Shown in pieces: positions 1-5,291 of a DNA stretch of 5,459 nt (position 1 is its first letter; each line of letters starts with the position of its first letter). The DNA is from a bacterium (lineage in GTDB: Bacteria > UBP14 > UBA6098). Made by a program: the position numbers and the translations under genes. The stretch lies in the NCBI GenBank assembly GCA_030642425.1, contig DAOWNU010000162.1, positions 1-5,459 of the forward strand. The letters run 5' to 3'. The notes under the pieces were generated by a model. That model worked only from the letters and a program-made list of their open reading frames with translations. It was not told where the DNA came from and did not search any database.

Positions 1-209
1 ATCGTTTTTGTGAGTGTATAAACCGAATCCGCGCCGGCGGAATCCGGCTCGACACAGCGATATGTCCAGCTCGTTCCGTCCTCGAGGGGAAAACTGAGTG
101 TCGGACCTTGCGGCTCCGGCTCCGGCGGGTCTTCTCCACCAAAACCGCAGGAGAAGAAAAGGGCCGTAATTATTACTGCAAATAAAACAAAAAGCGTTTT
201 CGATTTCAT
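1..209 (-). CDS. Lipoprotein of unknown function, N-terminal part (runs off the left edge)
   Basis: Sixty-nine N-terminal codons are visible. The protein opens with a basic start (MKSK), a hydrophobic segment at residues 5-19 and the lipobox LFFSC with Cys21, so it should be exported, cleaved by signal peptidase II and lipid-anchored. The lipobox is Phe-rich at -3/-2, which is looser than the E. coli consensus. After Cys21 comes a Pro/Glu-rich linker (EDPPEPEPQGP). A start of the form FPLEDGTSWTYR follows, a pattern common at the beginning of beta-rich domains in uncharacterised lipoproteins. The ATG is chosen because a clean GGAGG lies 4 nt upstream (complement of 214-218). The gene starts only 10 bp after the mutL stop and is probably the third gene of that operon. 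The C-terminal domain is outside the window, so no function can be given. Signal and lipobox are seen directly; surface location is inference. Confidence 0.8.
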   Translation of the reverse strand, partial: MKSKTLFVLFAVIITALFFSCGFGGEDPPEPEPQGPTLSFPLEDGTSWTYRCVEPDSAGADSVYTLTKT

Positions 210-219
210 TTTTCCTCCG

Positions 220-1983
220 CTATTTCCTGTCGAAACGTTTCTCCAGTTCATCGAGTTTAAATCTGATTATTGTGGGCCGTCCGTGGGGGCAGGTGTATGG
301 CGACTCCGTTGCAAAAAGCCTGTCGAACAGATAGCCCATCTCCTCCTGCGAAAGGATATCTCCGGCCTTGATAGCCATTCTGCAGGCGGCCATCGCCGCG
401 AAATCGTTCACCGCCGAAGATACCGATCCGCCCTCGGCAATATCGTCGAGCAGTTCGGATAACGCTTCCCCCTTGCTGAAACGCCTGAGTTCCTGAGGCA
501 CGGCTTCCACAAGAATATGCCCCGGCGCGTCGGGACCGAATTCGAACCCGAGCCTCTCCAGCATTTCCCTTTTTTCGTGAAAAACCGCTTCCTGAAGGCC
601 GGTAATTTTTACGGCGATGGGAAAAAGCAATCGCTGTCCGGCAAACGCCCCCTTGTCGATACGGCTTTTTAGTTCATCGAATAAAATTCTTTCGTGGGCG
701 GCGTGCTGGTCGATAATAATAAACCCGCCCTTCGTCTCCGCGAAAATGTAGGTTCCGTGTATCTGCCAGAATACGGGGACGACCTCCTCGATAGAATCCC
801 CGGTTTCCAGCGGCGGGAACGAGGGCGTGGCGAATATCTCCCGCTCGGATATGGGCATTTGTTGCTGGCCGACGGTTCTAAAATCGGCGCTTTTACGGTC
901 CTCAAATTCAAAATGAGAAGGGGAGGGTTCGCTCCGGCGCATTCGGAAGTCGCCGGTATTTGTGGCTACGGGCCGGCTTTTCGGAATCTCCACCGGGCCG
1001 AAAGCGTTTTTCAATCCCCTAACAACCGTTTTAAAAATCTCGTTCGAGCGGCGGAACCTCACCTCTAATTTCATCGGGTGAACGTTGACATCCACCAATT
1101 CCGGGTCCACTTCGAGATACAATACCGCCTGAGGATACCGTCCGGGGGGAAGAGTTCCCTCGTAGGCGCGCCTTATTGCGGCCATCAAGCTGGGGTTTTT
1201 TATCGGTCTGCCGTTGAGAACGAATCGAATGTTTCTGGCGTTTCCGCTGTGTGTTGTCGGCGGCGAGGCGAATCCGAAAATGGCGATACCAGATTCTCCG
1301 GCCTCGACTTCGAGCATCTCCCCGACCTTTTCCTCGCCCCAGAGGGCCGCCAGACGCTCCCTATAAGTGTCCACCTTCGGAAGGTCGATATGCACCTTGC
1401 TGCCGTGGCTCAATTTGAAGGCAATTCTGGGATATGATAACGCTATCCGCTCCACAACGTCCGCAACGTGGCCGAATTCGGTGGAGGCGGTTTTGAGAAA
1501 TTTCCTGCGGGCCGGCGTATTGAAAAAAAGCTCCCGGACATGGACGCCGGTTCCGATAGGTGCGCCGGTCTCGCCGGATTCCGTTATCTCGCCGCGGTCG
1601 ATAGCAACGCGCGAGCCGAGAGAATTGTCCGGTGTGCGGGAGATTATCTCCATGCAGGAAATCGAGGCTATCGAGGGCAGGGCCTCGCCCCGGAAACCGA
1701 GAGTTGCGATATGCTGCAGGTCTTCCGCGCTGGAGATTTTGCTCGTGGCGTGCCTTCGAAGGGAAAGTTCGATTTCCTCGCGTGTCATCCCCAGCCCGTT
1801 GTCGGTTACTATTATCAGGTCTTTTCCGCCGGCTTCGACCTTTATTTCGATTCGCGAAGCGTCGGCGTCGATAGAGTTTTCCACCAGTTCTTTAACCACG
1901 CTGGCGGGCCTTTCGACCACCTCGCCTGCGGCGATACGGTTCGCCACCTGTTCGGATAATATTTTTATCCTTCCGTCGGTCAA
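220..1983 (-). CDS. mutL: DNA mismatch repair protein MutL, endonuclease type
   Basis: 587 residues, full length for the family. The N-terminal half is a GHKL ATPase: ELVEN with the presumed catalytic Glu32 and Mg-binding Asn36, DNGLGM (61-66), GFRGEAL (96-102), GTGVHVRELFFNTPAR (144-159) and the transducer motif DVNVHPMKLEVRF (298-310). A polar, poorly conserved linker spans about 331-401. The C-terminal dimerisation/nuclease domain has DQHAAHE (425-431), ACR (533-535) and CPHGRP (565-570), the metal-binding set of MutL proteins from bacteria that lack MutH. QRLLFP (450-455) fits the beta-clamp binding motif QxxLFP. The protein should link MutS mismatch recognition to nicking of the new strand. 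One variation: the last acidic residue of DQHAxxExxxxE is Asp436, followed by Glu437. The start is TTG, within a TTGA overlap with the upstream gene. No mutS or mutH is in the window. Confidence 0.98.
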   Translation of the reverse strand: MTDGRIKILSEQVANRIAAGEVVERPASVVKELVENSIDADASRIEIKVEAGGKDLIIVTDNGLGMTREEIELSLRRHATSKISSAEDLQHIATLGFRGEALPSIASISCMEIISRTPDNSLGSRVAIDRGEITESGETGAPIGTGVHVRELFFNTPARRKFLKTASTEFGHVADVVERIALSYPRIAFKLSHGSKVHIDLPKVDTYRERLAALWGEEKVGEMLEVEAGESGIAIFGFASPPTTHSGNARNIRFVLNGRPIKNPSLMAAIRRAYEGTLPPGRYPQAVLYLEVDPELVDVNVHPMKLEVRFRRSNEIFKTVVRGLKNAFGPVEIPKSRPVATNTGDFRMRRSEPSPSHFEFEDRKSADFRTVGQQQMPISEREIFATPSFPPLETGDSIEEVVPVFWQIHGTYIFAETKGGFIIIDQHAAHERILFDELKSRIDKGAFAGQRLLFPIAVKITGLQEAVFHEKREMLERLGFEFGPDAPGHILVEAVPQELRRFSKGEALSELLDDIAEGGSVSSAVNDFAAMAACRMAIKAGDILSQEEMGYLFDRLFATESPYTCPHGRPTIIRFKLDELEKRFDRK

Positions 1984-1993
1984 TCGAACTCCC
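1980..1993 (-). promoter_or_regulatory. TTGA stop/start overlap and ribosome binding site for mutL
   Basis: On the minus strand the TGA stop of the 179-residue gene (1982-1980) overlaps the TTG start of mutL (1983-1981). A GGGAG (complement of 1989-1993) lies 5 nt upstream of the TTG, inside the end of the upstream gene. This supports TTG as the true mutL start, since the protein then begins with the normal short MutL N-terminus before the IAAGEVVERP block. It also suggests that mutL translation is coupled to the upstream gene. The coupling is inferred from the layout. Confidence 0.75.
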
Positions 1994-2519
1994 AGGATTT
2001 AGGGAAAGGCTTCATAAGATGGGCGAAACGCACGAAAAGCCTTTTCTTTGCGCGGGATGTTTTATCTTCGAAACTGCTCCAGTCCTGTCTCTTTGAAGAA
2101 CGAGTTTTCTTCGTGTTGTCCTCGGTCGCTTTTTTGACACCTATCGCCCAGATAAGGTTGTTTTTTCGATACTTATACCCGCTCAATAATTCCTCGTAGG
2201 CCTCCTTATCCACCCTATCCTGTGAATCCGAAAAGGCTATTCTCGCTATCCCATCCGAGATCTGGAGCGCCGCCAGGTATTCTATCGAGGTATTTGCATT
2301 ATCCCAGAGTTCCTTTGCCTTGCAAAGTTCTCGTGCGCTTTCGCTGGAACCGGCCCCAAGCACGATAGAGTTCAAATAATGATAAAATTCCTCCGAAGAT
2401 GTTTGGAATCTGTCGATGGATGGGCTATATTTCCGCCGCTTTTGCAATAACAACTTAAGCAGCGAAAAGAGCGCGATAAAGGCGATAACAAAAAATATTA
2501 TCGATAATAATTCATACAT
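1980..2519 (-). CDS. Single-pass membrane protein of unknown function, upstream of mutL
   Basis: 179 residues; I do not recognise a family. Residues 4-25 form one hydrophobic helix (MYELLSIIFFVIAFIALF...), followed by QKRRK at 26-30. By the positive-inside rule the rest should be cytoplasmic. Residues 35-130 look mainly helical and charged, with one Cys (Cys66) and several Trp and Tyr. The tail (about 135-165) is strongly basic (NTKKTRSSKR, SRAKKR) and ends in PFPKSWEFD. The ATG at 2519 has GAGG 5 nt upstream (complement of 2525-2528). Its stop overlaps the mutL start, so the two are probably co-transcribed and translationally coupled, which makes expression noise or a false ORF unlikely. No convincing promoter is seen: its upstream DNA is the bioY coding region. 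A tie to DNA repair is suggested only by position. Confidence 0.8.
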   Translation of the reverse strand: MYELLSIIFFVIAFIALFSLLKLLLQKRRKYSPSIDRFQTSSEEFYHYLNSIVLGAGSSESARELCKAKELWDNANTSIEYLAALQISDGIARIAFSDSQDRVDKEAYEELLSGYKYRKNNLIWAIGVKKATEDNTKKTRSSKRQDWSSFEDKTSRAKKRLFVRFAHLMKPFPKSWEFD

Positions 2520-3078
2520 AACAACCTCTAAATCTAGCCGCCGAATTGCTTTCGGGGCGATTGCCGTCGCGTTGACCGCGGTTTGTGCCCAGATTTCGAT
2601 TCCACTGCCGCCAATCCCCTGGACATTACAGACATTCGCGGTTCTTCTTTGCGGCGCTGTGCTCGGTTCGAGAGTTGGCGCTTATGGCCTTGCCGCTTAT
2701 CTTTTTGTGGGCCTTATCGGCGTTCCGGTTTTTTCCGGTCTGAAGGGCGGCCCGCAGATGATTCTTTCCCCGAGTTTTGGTTATATAATCGCCTTTCCCT
2801 TTGCGGCTATGGTCGCCGGTCTTTTCGGGCGGGGCAAAAGCGGATTATCGAGGTCGCCCCTGCCTTTATTAATGGCCCTTATCCCGATATATATTATCGG
2901 CCCCGCCTACCTCTATTTTATCGCTCCCATTGCCCTCGGTAAAAGGCTTCCCCTGTCGGGAGTAGCGGCGGTTGGCATAATTCCCTTCATATTGCCGGAC
3001 ATCGTAAAGGCGTTTCTGGCCTGGGCGCTCGCCGGACGATTGAAGGGCTTTCTCCGGAAAGACCGCACCGGCAAATAA
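2416..3078 (+). CDS. bioY: BioY-type biotin ECF transporter S component; start unresolved
   Basis: Integral membrane protein that binds and imports biotin, alone or with the EcfA/EcfT energising module (not in this window). The BioY pattern is clear: hydrophobic first helix with ALTAVCAQISIPL (52-64), PPIPWTLQTFAVLLCGAVLG (65-84), GLIGVPVFSG (99-108), SPSFGYIIAF (118-127) and the C-terminal PDIVKAFLAWAL (194-205). Five or six membrane helices are expected. The family-like part starts at about codon 36 (position 2521) and gives roughly 185 residues, the usual BioY length. No ATG, GTG or TTG lies in frame near that point. The only standard start upstream is ATG 2416, which adds a 35-residue polar tail that is antisense to the 5' end of the 179-residue gene and has no clear Shine-Dalgarno. 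An ATA at 2518 sits where a start would be expected. The gene may use a non-standard start, use the long form, or be 5'-damaged. Family call strong, start weak. Confidence 0.85.
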   Translation: MDGLYFRRFCNNNLSSEKSAIKAITKNIIDNNSYITTSKSSRRIAFGAIAVALTAVCAQISIPLPPIPWTLQTFAVLLCGAVLGSRVGAYGLAAYLFVGLIGVPVFSGLKGGPQMILSPSFGYIIAFPFAAMVAGLFGRGKSGLSRSPLPLLMALIPIYIIGPAYLYFIAPIALGKRLPLSGVAAVGIIPFILPDIVKAFLAWALAGRLKGFLRKDRTGK

Positions 3079-3173
3079 GTTACGAGCCAGCTTAATTTAA
3101 CCCCGATTTTGCGTAAACGATGTCGCTTTCTTCATAATGAACTGCCCATGTCGATCTTATATTTAGAATCGCT

Positions 3174-3220
3174 TTCACCGATCGGGTGAATAGTTTAAGC
3201 GGTTTAAACCGCTTCACCCG
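3174..3220. repeat. Overlapping inverted repeats with nested 18-bp perfect palindrome
   Basis: TTCACC (3174-3179) can pair with GGTGAA (3185-3190) over a 5-nt loop. The same right arm, extended as CGGGTGAA (3183-3190), is also complementary to TTCACCCG (3213-3220). The two stems therefore compete for one middle arm. Between them lies the perfect palindrome AAGCGGTTTAAACCGCTT (3197-3214). There is no T-tract after any stem, so these are not standard intrinsic terminators. They look like REP-type or transcript-end structures; the function is unknown. Confidence 0.8.
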
Positions 3221-3238
3221 AAGCCCTTTAAAGGGCTT
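3221..3238. repeat. Second 18-bp perfect palindrome, covarying with the first
   Basis: AAGCCCTTTAAAGGGCTT is a perfect palindrome. It matches the palindrome at 3197-3214 except that GG...CC is replaced by CC...GG, which keeps pairing intact. Centres are 24 bp apart. The shared frame is AAGC-NN-TTTAAA-NN-GCTT. The base changes are seen directly; that they reflect selection for structure or a palindrome-binding protein is inference. Confidence 0.85.
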
Positions 3239-3288
3239 AGGCGTTCCGGCATCCAACCGGATTGTTCTTATCGCAAAATCCGGGATTT

Positions 3289-3313
3289 AAAAGAGCATAT
3301 TCTTAGAATACTC
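3289..3313 (-). terminator. Possible intrinsic terminator of the TPR gene
   Basis: Read on the minus strand, about 20 bp after the TPR gene stop, GAG-TATTC pairs with GAATA-(TG)-CTC over a TAA loop, and the stem is followed by TTTTAAAT. Position and the T-run fit a Rho-independent terminator. The stem is short, A-T rich and has a 2-nt bulge, so this is a weak call. Confidence 0.35.
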
Positions 3314-3334
3314 AAGATATCGACCGGGAAAGAA

Positions 3335-4015
3335 CTATTTTGCTGTCAATTCGGCCAGCACGAGTCTGGCGGTGATTGCCTTCGGAGAATCCTCATAATC
3401 CCGGATAAATTCCGCGAAAAGGTCTCTGGCCCTGTCGTTGTTTCCCGCCGCCTGATAATTGTGCGCGGCCAGATAAAGAAGGTCGGTTCGGTTGAAATAC
3501 CCCGGATAATCCCTGTATATTTTCTCGAAAGCGTCCGCCGCTTCCGAATATTGACGTGCATCGGACATAATCCCCGCAAGCCCCGATTTTGCCCCGGCTA
3601 TCATATCCCGGTCATCCATTCCGCACTCGAGGAAACGCCCCCAATATATTTTCGAGCTGTCCGGGTTTCCGGTGGCAAAATAGATATGGCCGAGCAGGTA
3701 TAATCCCACCTTTGCCGGTTTCGTTTTGGAATAATTATTCGTGAGTGAGAGCAGGGAATCCCTCGCCTCGGAATAATTTTCGAGCTTATAGGAGATCTGT
3801 GCAATACCGAGTTTGGTTTTTGCGGTCTCCTGCTTGCCGGCGGACGTGGTTTTCCAGATAATTGCCGCCGCGACCAGCACGACGACAGCGAGGACTATAA
3901 TAACCACATTCTGGATATTTTCGCGGGCATAGACCGCCCCGTCCATAACGGAAGACACGAATTTGTCCTCTTTCATCTCGTGTTTGGACATCCTGTGTTT
4001 TACATGCTTGGCCAT
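3335..4015 (-). CDS. Membrane-anchored tetratricopeptide-repeat protein (YfgM-like layout)
   Basis: 226 residues. A basic N-terminus (AKHVKHRMSKHEMKEDKFV) precedes one membrane helix at about 36-54 (VVIIVLAVVVLVAAAIIW), then a soluble domain of about four TPR-like helix pairs: roughly 62-95, 99-132, 137-170 and 174-208. Repeat consensus is visible in EARDSLLSL, SEAADAFEKIYRDYP and ARDLFAEFIRDYEDSP. The positive N-terminus predicts N-in with the TPRs in the periplasm, as in YfgM-type proteins that assist envelope assembly; the partner here is unknown. The start is well supported: GGAGG lies 6 nt before the ATG (complement of 4022-4026). The gene begins 15 bp after a tRNA-Arg on the same strand and is probably on the same transcript. 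TPR architecture is seen; the chaperone-like role is inference. Confidence 0.88.
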   Translation of the reverse strand: MAKHVKHRMSKHEMKEDKFVSSVMDGAVYARENIQNVVIIVLAVVVLVAAAIIWKTTSAGKQETAKTKLGIAQISYKLENYSEARDSLLSLTNNYSKTKPAKVGLYLLGHIYFATGNPDSSKIYWGRFLECGMDDRDMIAGAKSGLAGIMSDARQYSEAADAFEKIYRDYPGYFNRTDLLYLAAHNYQAAGNNDRARDLFAEFIRDYEDSPKAITARLVLAELTAK

Positions 4016-4030
4016 CTTTTTCCTCCATAT

Positions 4031-4104
4031 TACCCCCGACAGGACTTGAACCTGTGGCCTACGGTTTAGGAAACCGTCGCTCTATCCACCTGAGCTACGG
4101 GGGC
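4031..4104 (-). tRNA. tRNA-Arg, anticodon CCU
   Basis: A full 74-nt cloverleaf folds on the minus strand: acceptor GCCCCCG with CGGGGGT (first pair G-U), D stem GCTC/GAGC, anticodon stem ACGGT/ACCGT around loop TTCCTAA, a 5-nt variable region, T stem ACAGG/CCTGT with loop TTCAAGT, and discriminator A. The loop gives anticodon CCU, which reads AGG (Arg). The 3' CCA is not encoded (the following bases are ATA), so it must be added by nucleotidyltransferase. The G1-U72 pair is a small oddity. The next gene on the strand, the TPR protein, starts only 15 bp downstream. Confidence 0.96.
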
Positions 4105-4123
4105 ATAGATTACATTGCCGGAT

Positions 4124-4170
4124 AGAAGCGTTTTTTATCAAGAGCGCAATGCGCGTTCGGAAACGCTTCT
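4124..4170 (-). other. Long hairpin in the leader of the tRNA-Arg/TPR transcript
   Basis: Perfect 10-bp arms AGAAGCGTTT (4124-4133) and AAACGCTTCT (4161-4170) enclose a 27-nt loop. Inside are two further small stems: GCGC/GCGC (4144-4147 with 4151-4154) and GCGTT/AACGC (4153-4157 with 4162-4166, loop CGGA). The last one uses bases of the long stem, so the two are mutually exclusive. The structure lies between the predicted promoter and the tRNA 5' end. No T-tract follows on the minus strand. It could aid processing, attenuate, or be a dispersed palindrome. Confidence 0.5.
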
Positions 4171-4190
4171 GTTTCCTATAAACTTTATAA

Positions 4191-4217
4191 AGTATAATTC
4201 TCATTCGGGAATGTCAA
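4191..4217 (-). promoter_or_regulatory. Candidate sigma70-type promoter for tRNA-Arg and the TPR gene
   Basis: On the minus strand a perfect TTGACA (complement of 4212-4217) is followed, after 15 bp, by TATACT (complement of 4191-4196), a 5/6 match to TATAAT. The spacer is 2 bp shorter than ideal. Transcription would start near 4184, about 80 nt before the tRNA. It is the best promoter-like pair in the window and points at an expected target. Confidence 0.5.
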
Positions 4218-4277
4218 GTTAAAAAGTCCGCAGAGTTTCCAGAAAATAAGAAAAAGGCCGCCTTTCTTTCCTTGACA

Positions 4278-4305
4278 TTGCGGGGAAAAGACCCATTTTT
4301 AGAAT
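4278..4305 (+). promoter_or_regulatory. Weak candidate promoter for cdsA, placing the start site at the ATG
   Basis: TAGAAT (4300-4305) matches TATAAT at 5/6. Sixteen bp upstream is TTGCGG (4278-4283), a 3/6 match to the -35 box. Start would fall at about 4311-4312, essentially on the ATG at 4310, which would give a leaderless or nearly leaderless mRNA. A perfect TTGACA at 4272-4277 lies nearby but is 22 bp from TAGAAT. Speculative. Confidence 0.3.
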
Positions 4306-4309
4306 CACT

Positions 4310-5107
4310 ATGACTATTGCAAAGAAAAATCTGCTGTTCAGAATTCTCGTGGCGCTCTTTTTCGTCCCCGCCATTCTATATTCTTTTTATTCCGGCGGTG
4401 TTTTTCTCTATCTTGCCCTCACCGCAATAATTTTTGGCCTTTCATCGGAGTTCGGCACACTTCCGACTTTCGATTTCAACGGCTATCAGGAAACTCTGCT
4501 GGTCGCGGGAAGCCTCGCGATCCCGCTAATCATCTGGCTCGGTTCACCGGTTCCGCTCGAAGCCCTTTTTATCGCGCTTTGCACGGTATGGTTCTTGCTT
4601 GAGCTAACCCGCAGGCCGCTGTCGGGCGGCATGAGAAGGTCGATGGCCGGGCCTTTCGTATTTTTCTTGTTTGCGCTGGTGCCCTCGCTGGCCTTTCAAC
4701 TCAACTCCGCCAACGGGCTTTTTGCGATCCTGCCCTTTGTTATCGTGTGGACCGCCGACACTTCGGCATATTTCGCGGGCAACGCGCTGAAAGGGCCGAA
4801 AATGACTCCGACTCTTTCCCCGAACAAGACATGGGCGGGTTTTTTCGGGGAAATACTGGGCGCCGCGATAGTCGGCGTGGTATTTAGGCTGCTGTGGCCG
4901 GGGGTGTTCGATTGGGGAATAATGTTCTTCGCGATACCAGCCGGGCTGATAGCGGTTCTCGGAGATCTTTTCGAGAGCAAGGTGAAACGCGAACTGTCTA
5001 TCAAGGACTCGAGCGACGCTATCCCCGGACACGGCGGCTTCTGGGATCGTTTCGACAGCTGGCTTTTTGTTCAGATATGGGCGTGGATTTATTTTGTGAT
5101 ATTCTAA
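4310..5107 (+). CDS. cdsA: Phosphatidate cytidylyltransferase (CDP-diacylglycerol synthase)
   Basis: Makes CDP-diacylglycerol from phosphatidic acid and CTP, the branch point for all bacterial phospholipids, in the inner membrane. 265 residues, slightly shorter than E. coli CdsA (285). About eight membrane helices are evident. Family motifs are VWTADTSAYFAG (146-157) with Asp150, LSPNKTWAGF (169-178), GDLFES (218-223) and the full CdsA signature at 223-249: S-K-V-K-R, K-D, IPGHGG (238-243) and D-R-F-D (246-249). All expected residues are present. The start is the ATG at 4310; the next Met is residue 108, so no later start is credible. Unlike most neighbours it has no Shine-Dalgarno within 15 nt. 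It stands alone rather than in the common frr-uppS-cdsA-dxr cluster, divergent from tRNA-Arg. Confidence 0.97.
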   Translation: MTIAKKNLLFRILVALFFVPAILYSFYSGGVFLYLALTAIIFGLSSEFGTLPTFDFNGYQETLLVAGSLAIPLIIWLGSPVPLEALFIALCTVWFLLELTRRPLSGGMRRSMAGPFVFFLFALVPSLAFQLNSANGLFAILPFVIVWTADTSAYFAGNALKGPKMTPTLSPNKTWAGFFGEILGAAIVGVVFRLLWPGVFDWGIMFFAIPAGLIAVLGDLFESKVKRELSIKDSSDAIPGHGGFWDRFDSWLFVQIWAWIYFVIF

Positions 5108-5109
5108 GA

Positions 5110-5155
5110 AAGGTAATAGGTAAAGAAGGTAAAAGGTAATAGGTGAAGAAGGCAA
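5110..5155 (+). repeat. Two tandem copies of a 23-bp purine-rich repeat
   Basis: Copy 1 (5110-5132) and copy 2 (5133-5155) agree at 21 of 23 positions; the two differences are transitions (A/G and T/C). Each copy breaks down into short T-A-purine-GG words of 7, 9 and 7 nt: TAATAGG, TAAAGAAGG or TGAAGAAGG, TAAAAGG. The array begins just after the cdsA stop. It resembles short tandemly repeated repetitive sequences known from some bacteria, for example the heptamer repeats of cyanobacteria, but no family is assigned. Confidence 0.85.
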
Positions 5156-5170
5156 AAGTGCCGCACCGCC

Positions 5171-5205
5171 TCTCTGGATTCCGGCCTTCGCCGGAATGAC
5201 AGATT
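5171..5205. repeat. REP-like hairpin element (VIPAKAGIQ-type)
   Basis: A perfect 8-bp stem ATTCCGGC/GCCGGAAT (5178-5185 and 5190-5197) closes a CTTC tetraloop, with flanks CTCTGG and GACAGATTT. On the minus strand one frame reads VIPAKAGIQ, the phrase seen in many spurious proteins translated from a widespread dispersed repeat (GGATTCC-GC-TTCGC-GGAATGAC). It is therefore likely a mobile or dispersed non-coding palindrome present in many copies in this genome. The family resemblance is from memory; copy number cannot be judged from one window. Confidence 0.75.
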
Positions 5206-5206
5206 T

Positions 5207-5244
5207 GTGTAGAATAACAGGTATAGTGTGGAATGATAGGTAAA
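5207..5244 (+). repeat. Imperfect tandem duplication of a 19-bp unit
   Basis: Unit 1 (5207-5225) and unit 2 (5226-5244) match at 15 of 19 positions. Each holds GTGT, GAAT and AGGTA, and each contains a heptamer ending in AGG (TAACAGG, TGATAGG), a word type shared with the arrays on both sides. The duplication appears older or more diverged than the 23-bp tandem copies. Confidence 0.55.
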
Positions 5245-5291
5245 GTGAGAGGACGGGTTTTGACATTTCTTCGGCGGCGGTGGTGAGTGGC

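Larger units (their letters stand above)
3079..3334. other. Convergent intergenic spacer rich in palindromes
   Basis: This 256-bp gap lies between the 3' ends of bioY (plus) and the TPR gene (minus). No plausible gene was found; the longest ATG frame noticed (from 3137) has nine codons. The content is structural: a cluster of inverted repeats at 3174-3238, a smaller stem TCCGG/CCGGA at 3245-3261, an odd 13-bp palindrome at 3276-3288 and a possible minus-strand terminator at 3289-3313. A role at the ends of two convergent transcripts is inferred from position. Confidence 0.7.

Noticed and set aside
694..2002. Several long open frames on the plus strand (for example 1078-1437, 1367-2002, 1468-1959)
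   Set aside because: They lie opposite mutL, whose motifs are complete along its full length. Their translations show no domain logic and are antisense shadows.
3197..3238. Strong palindromes as intrinsic terminators
   Set aside because: No T-tract follows on either strand, so a classic Rho-independent mechanism is not supported; kept as palindromic repeats.
4272..4277. Perfect TTGACA as the -35 box of cdsA
   Set aside because: At 16-18 bp spacing there is only a poor -10 (CATTTT, 3/6), and the good TAGAAT is 22 bp away.
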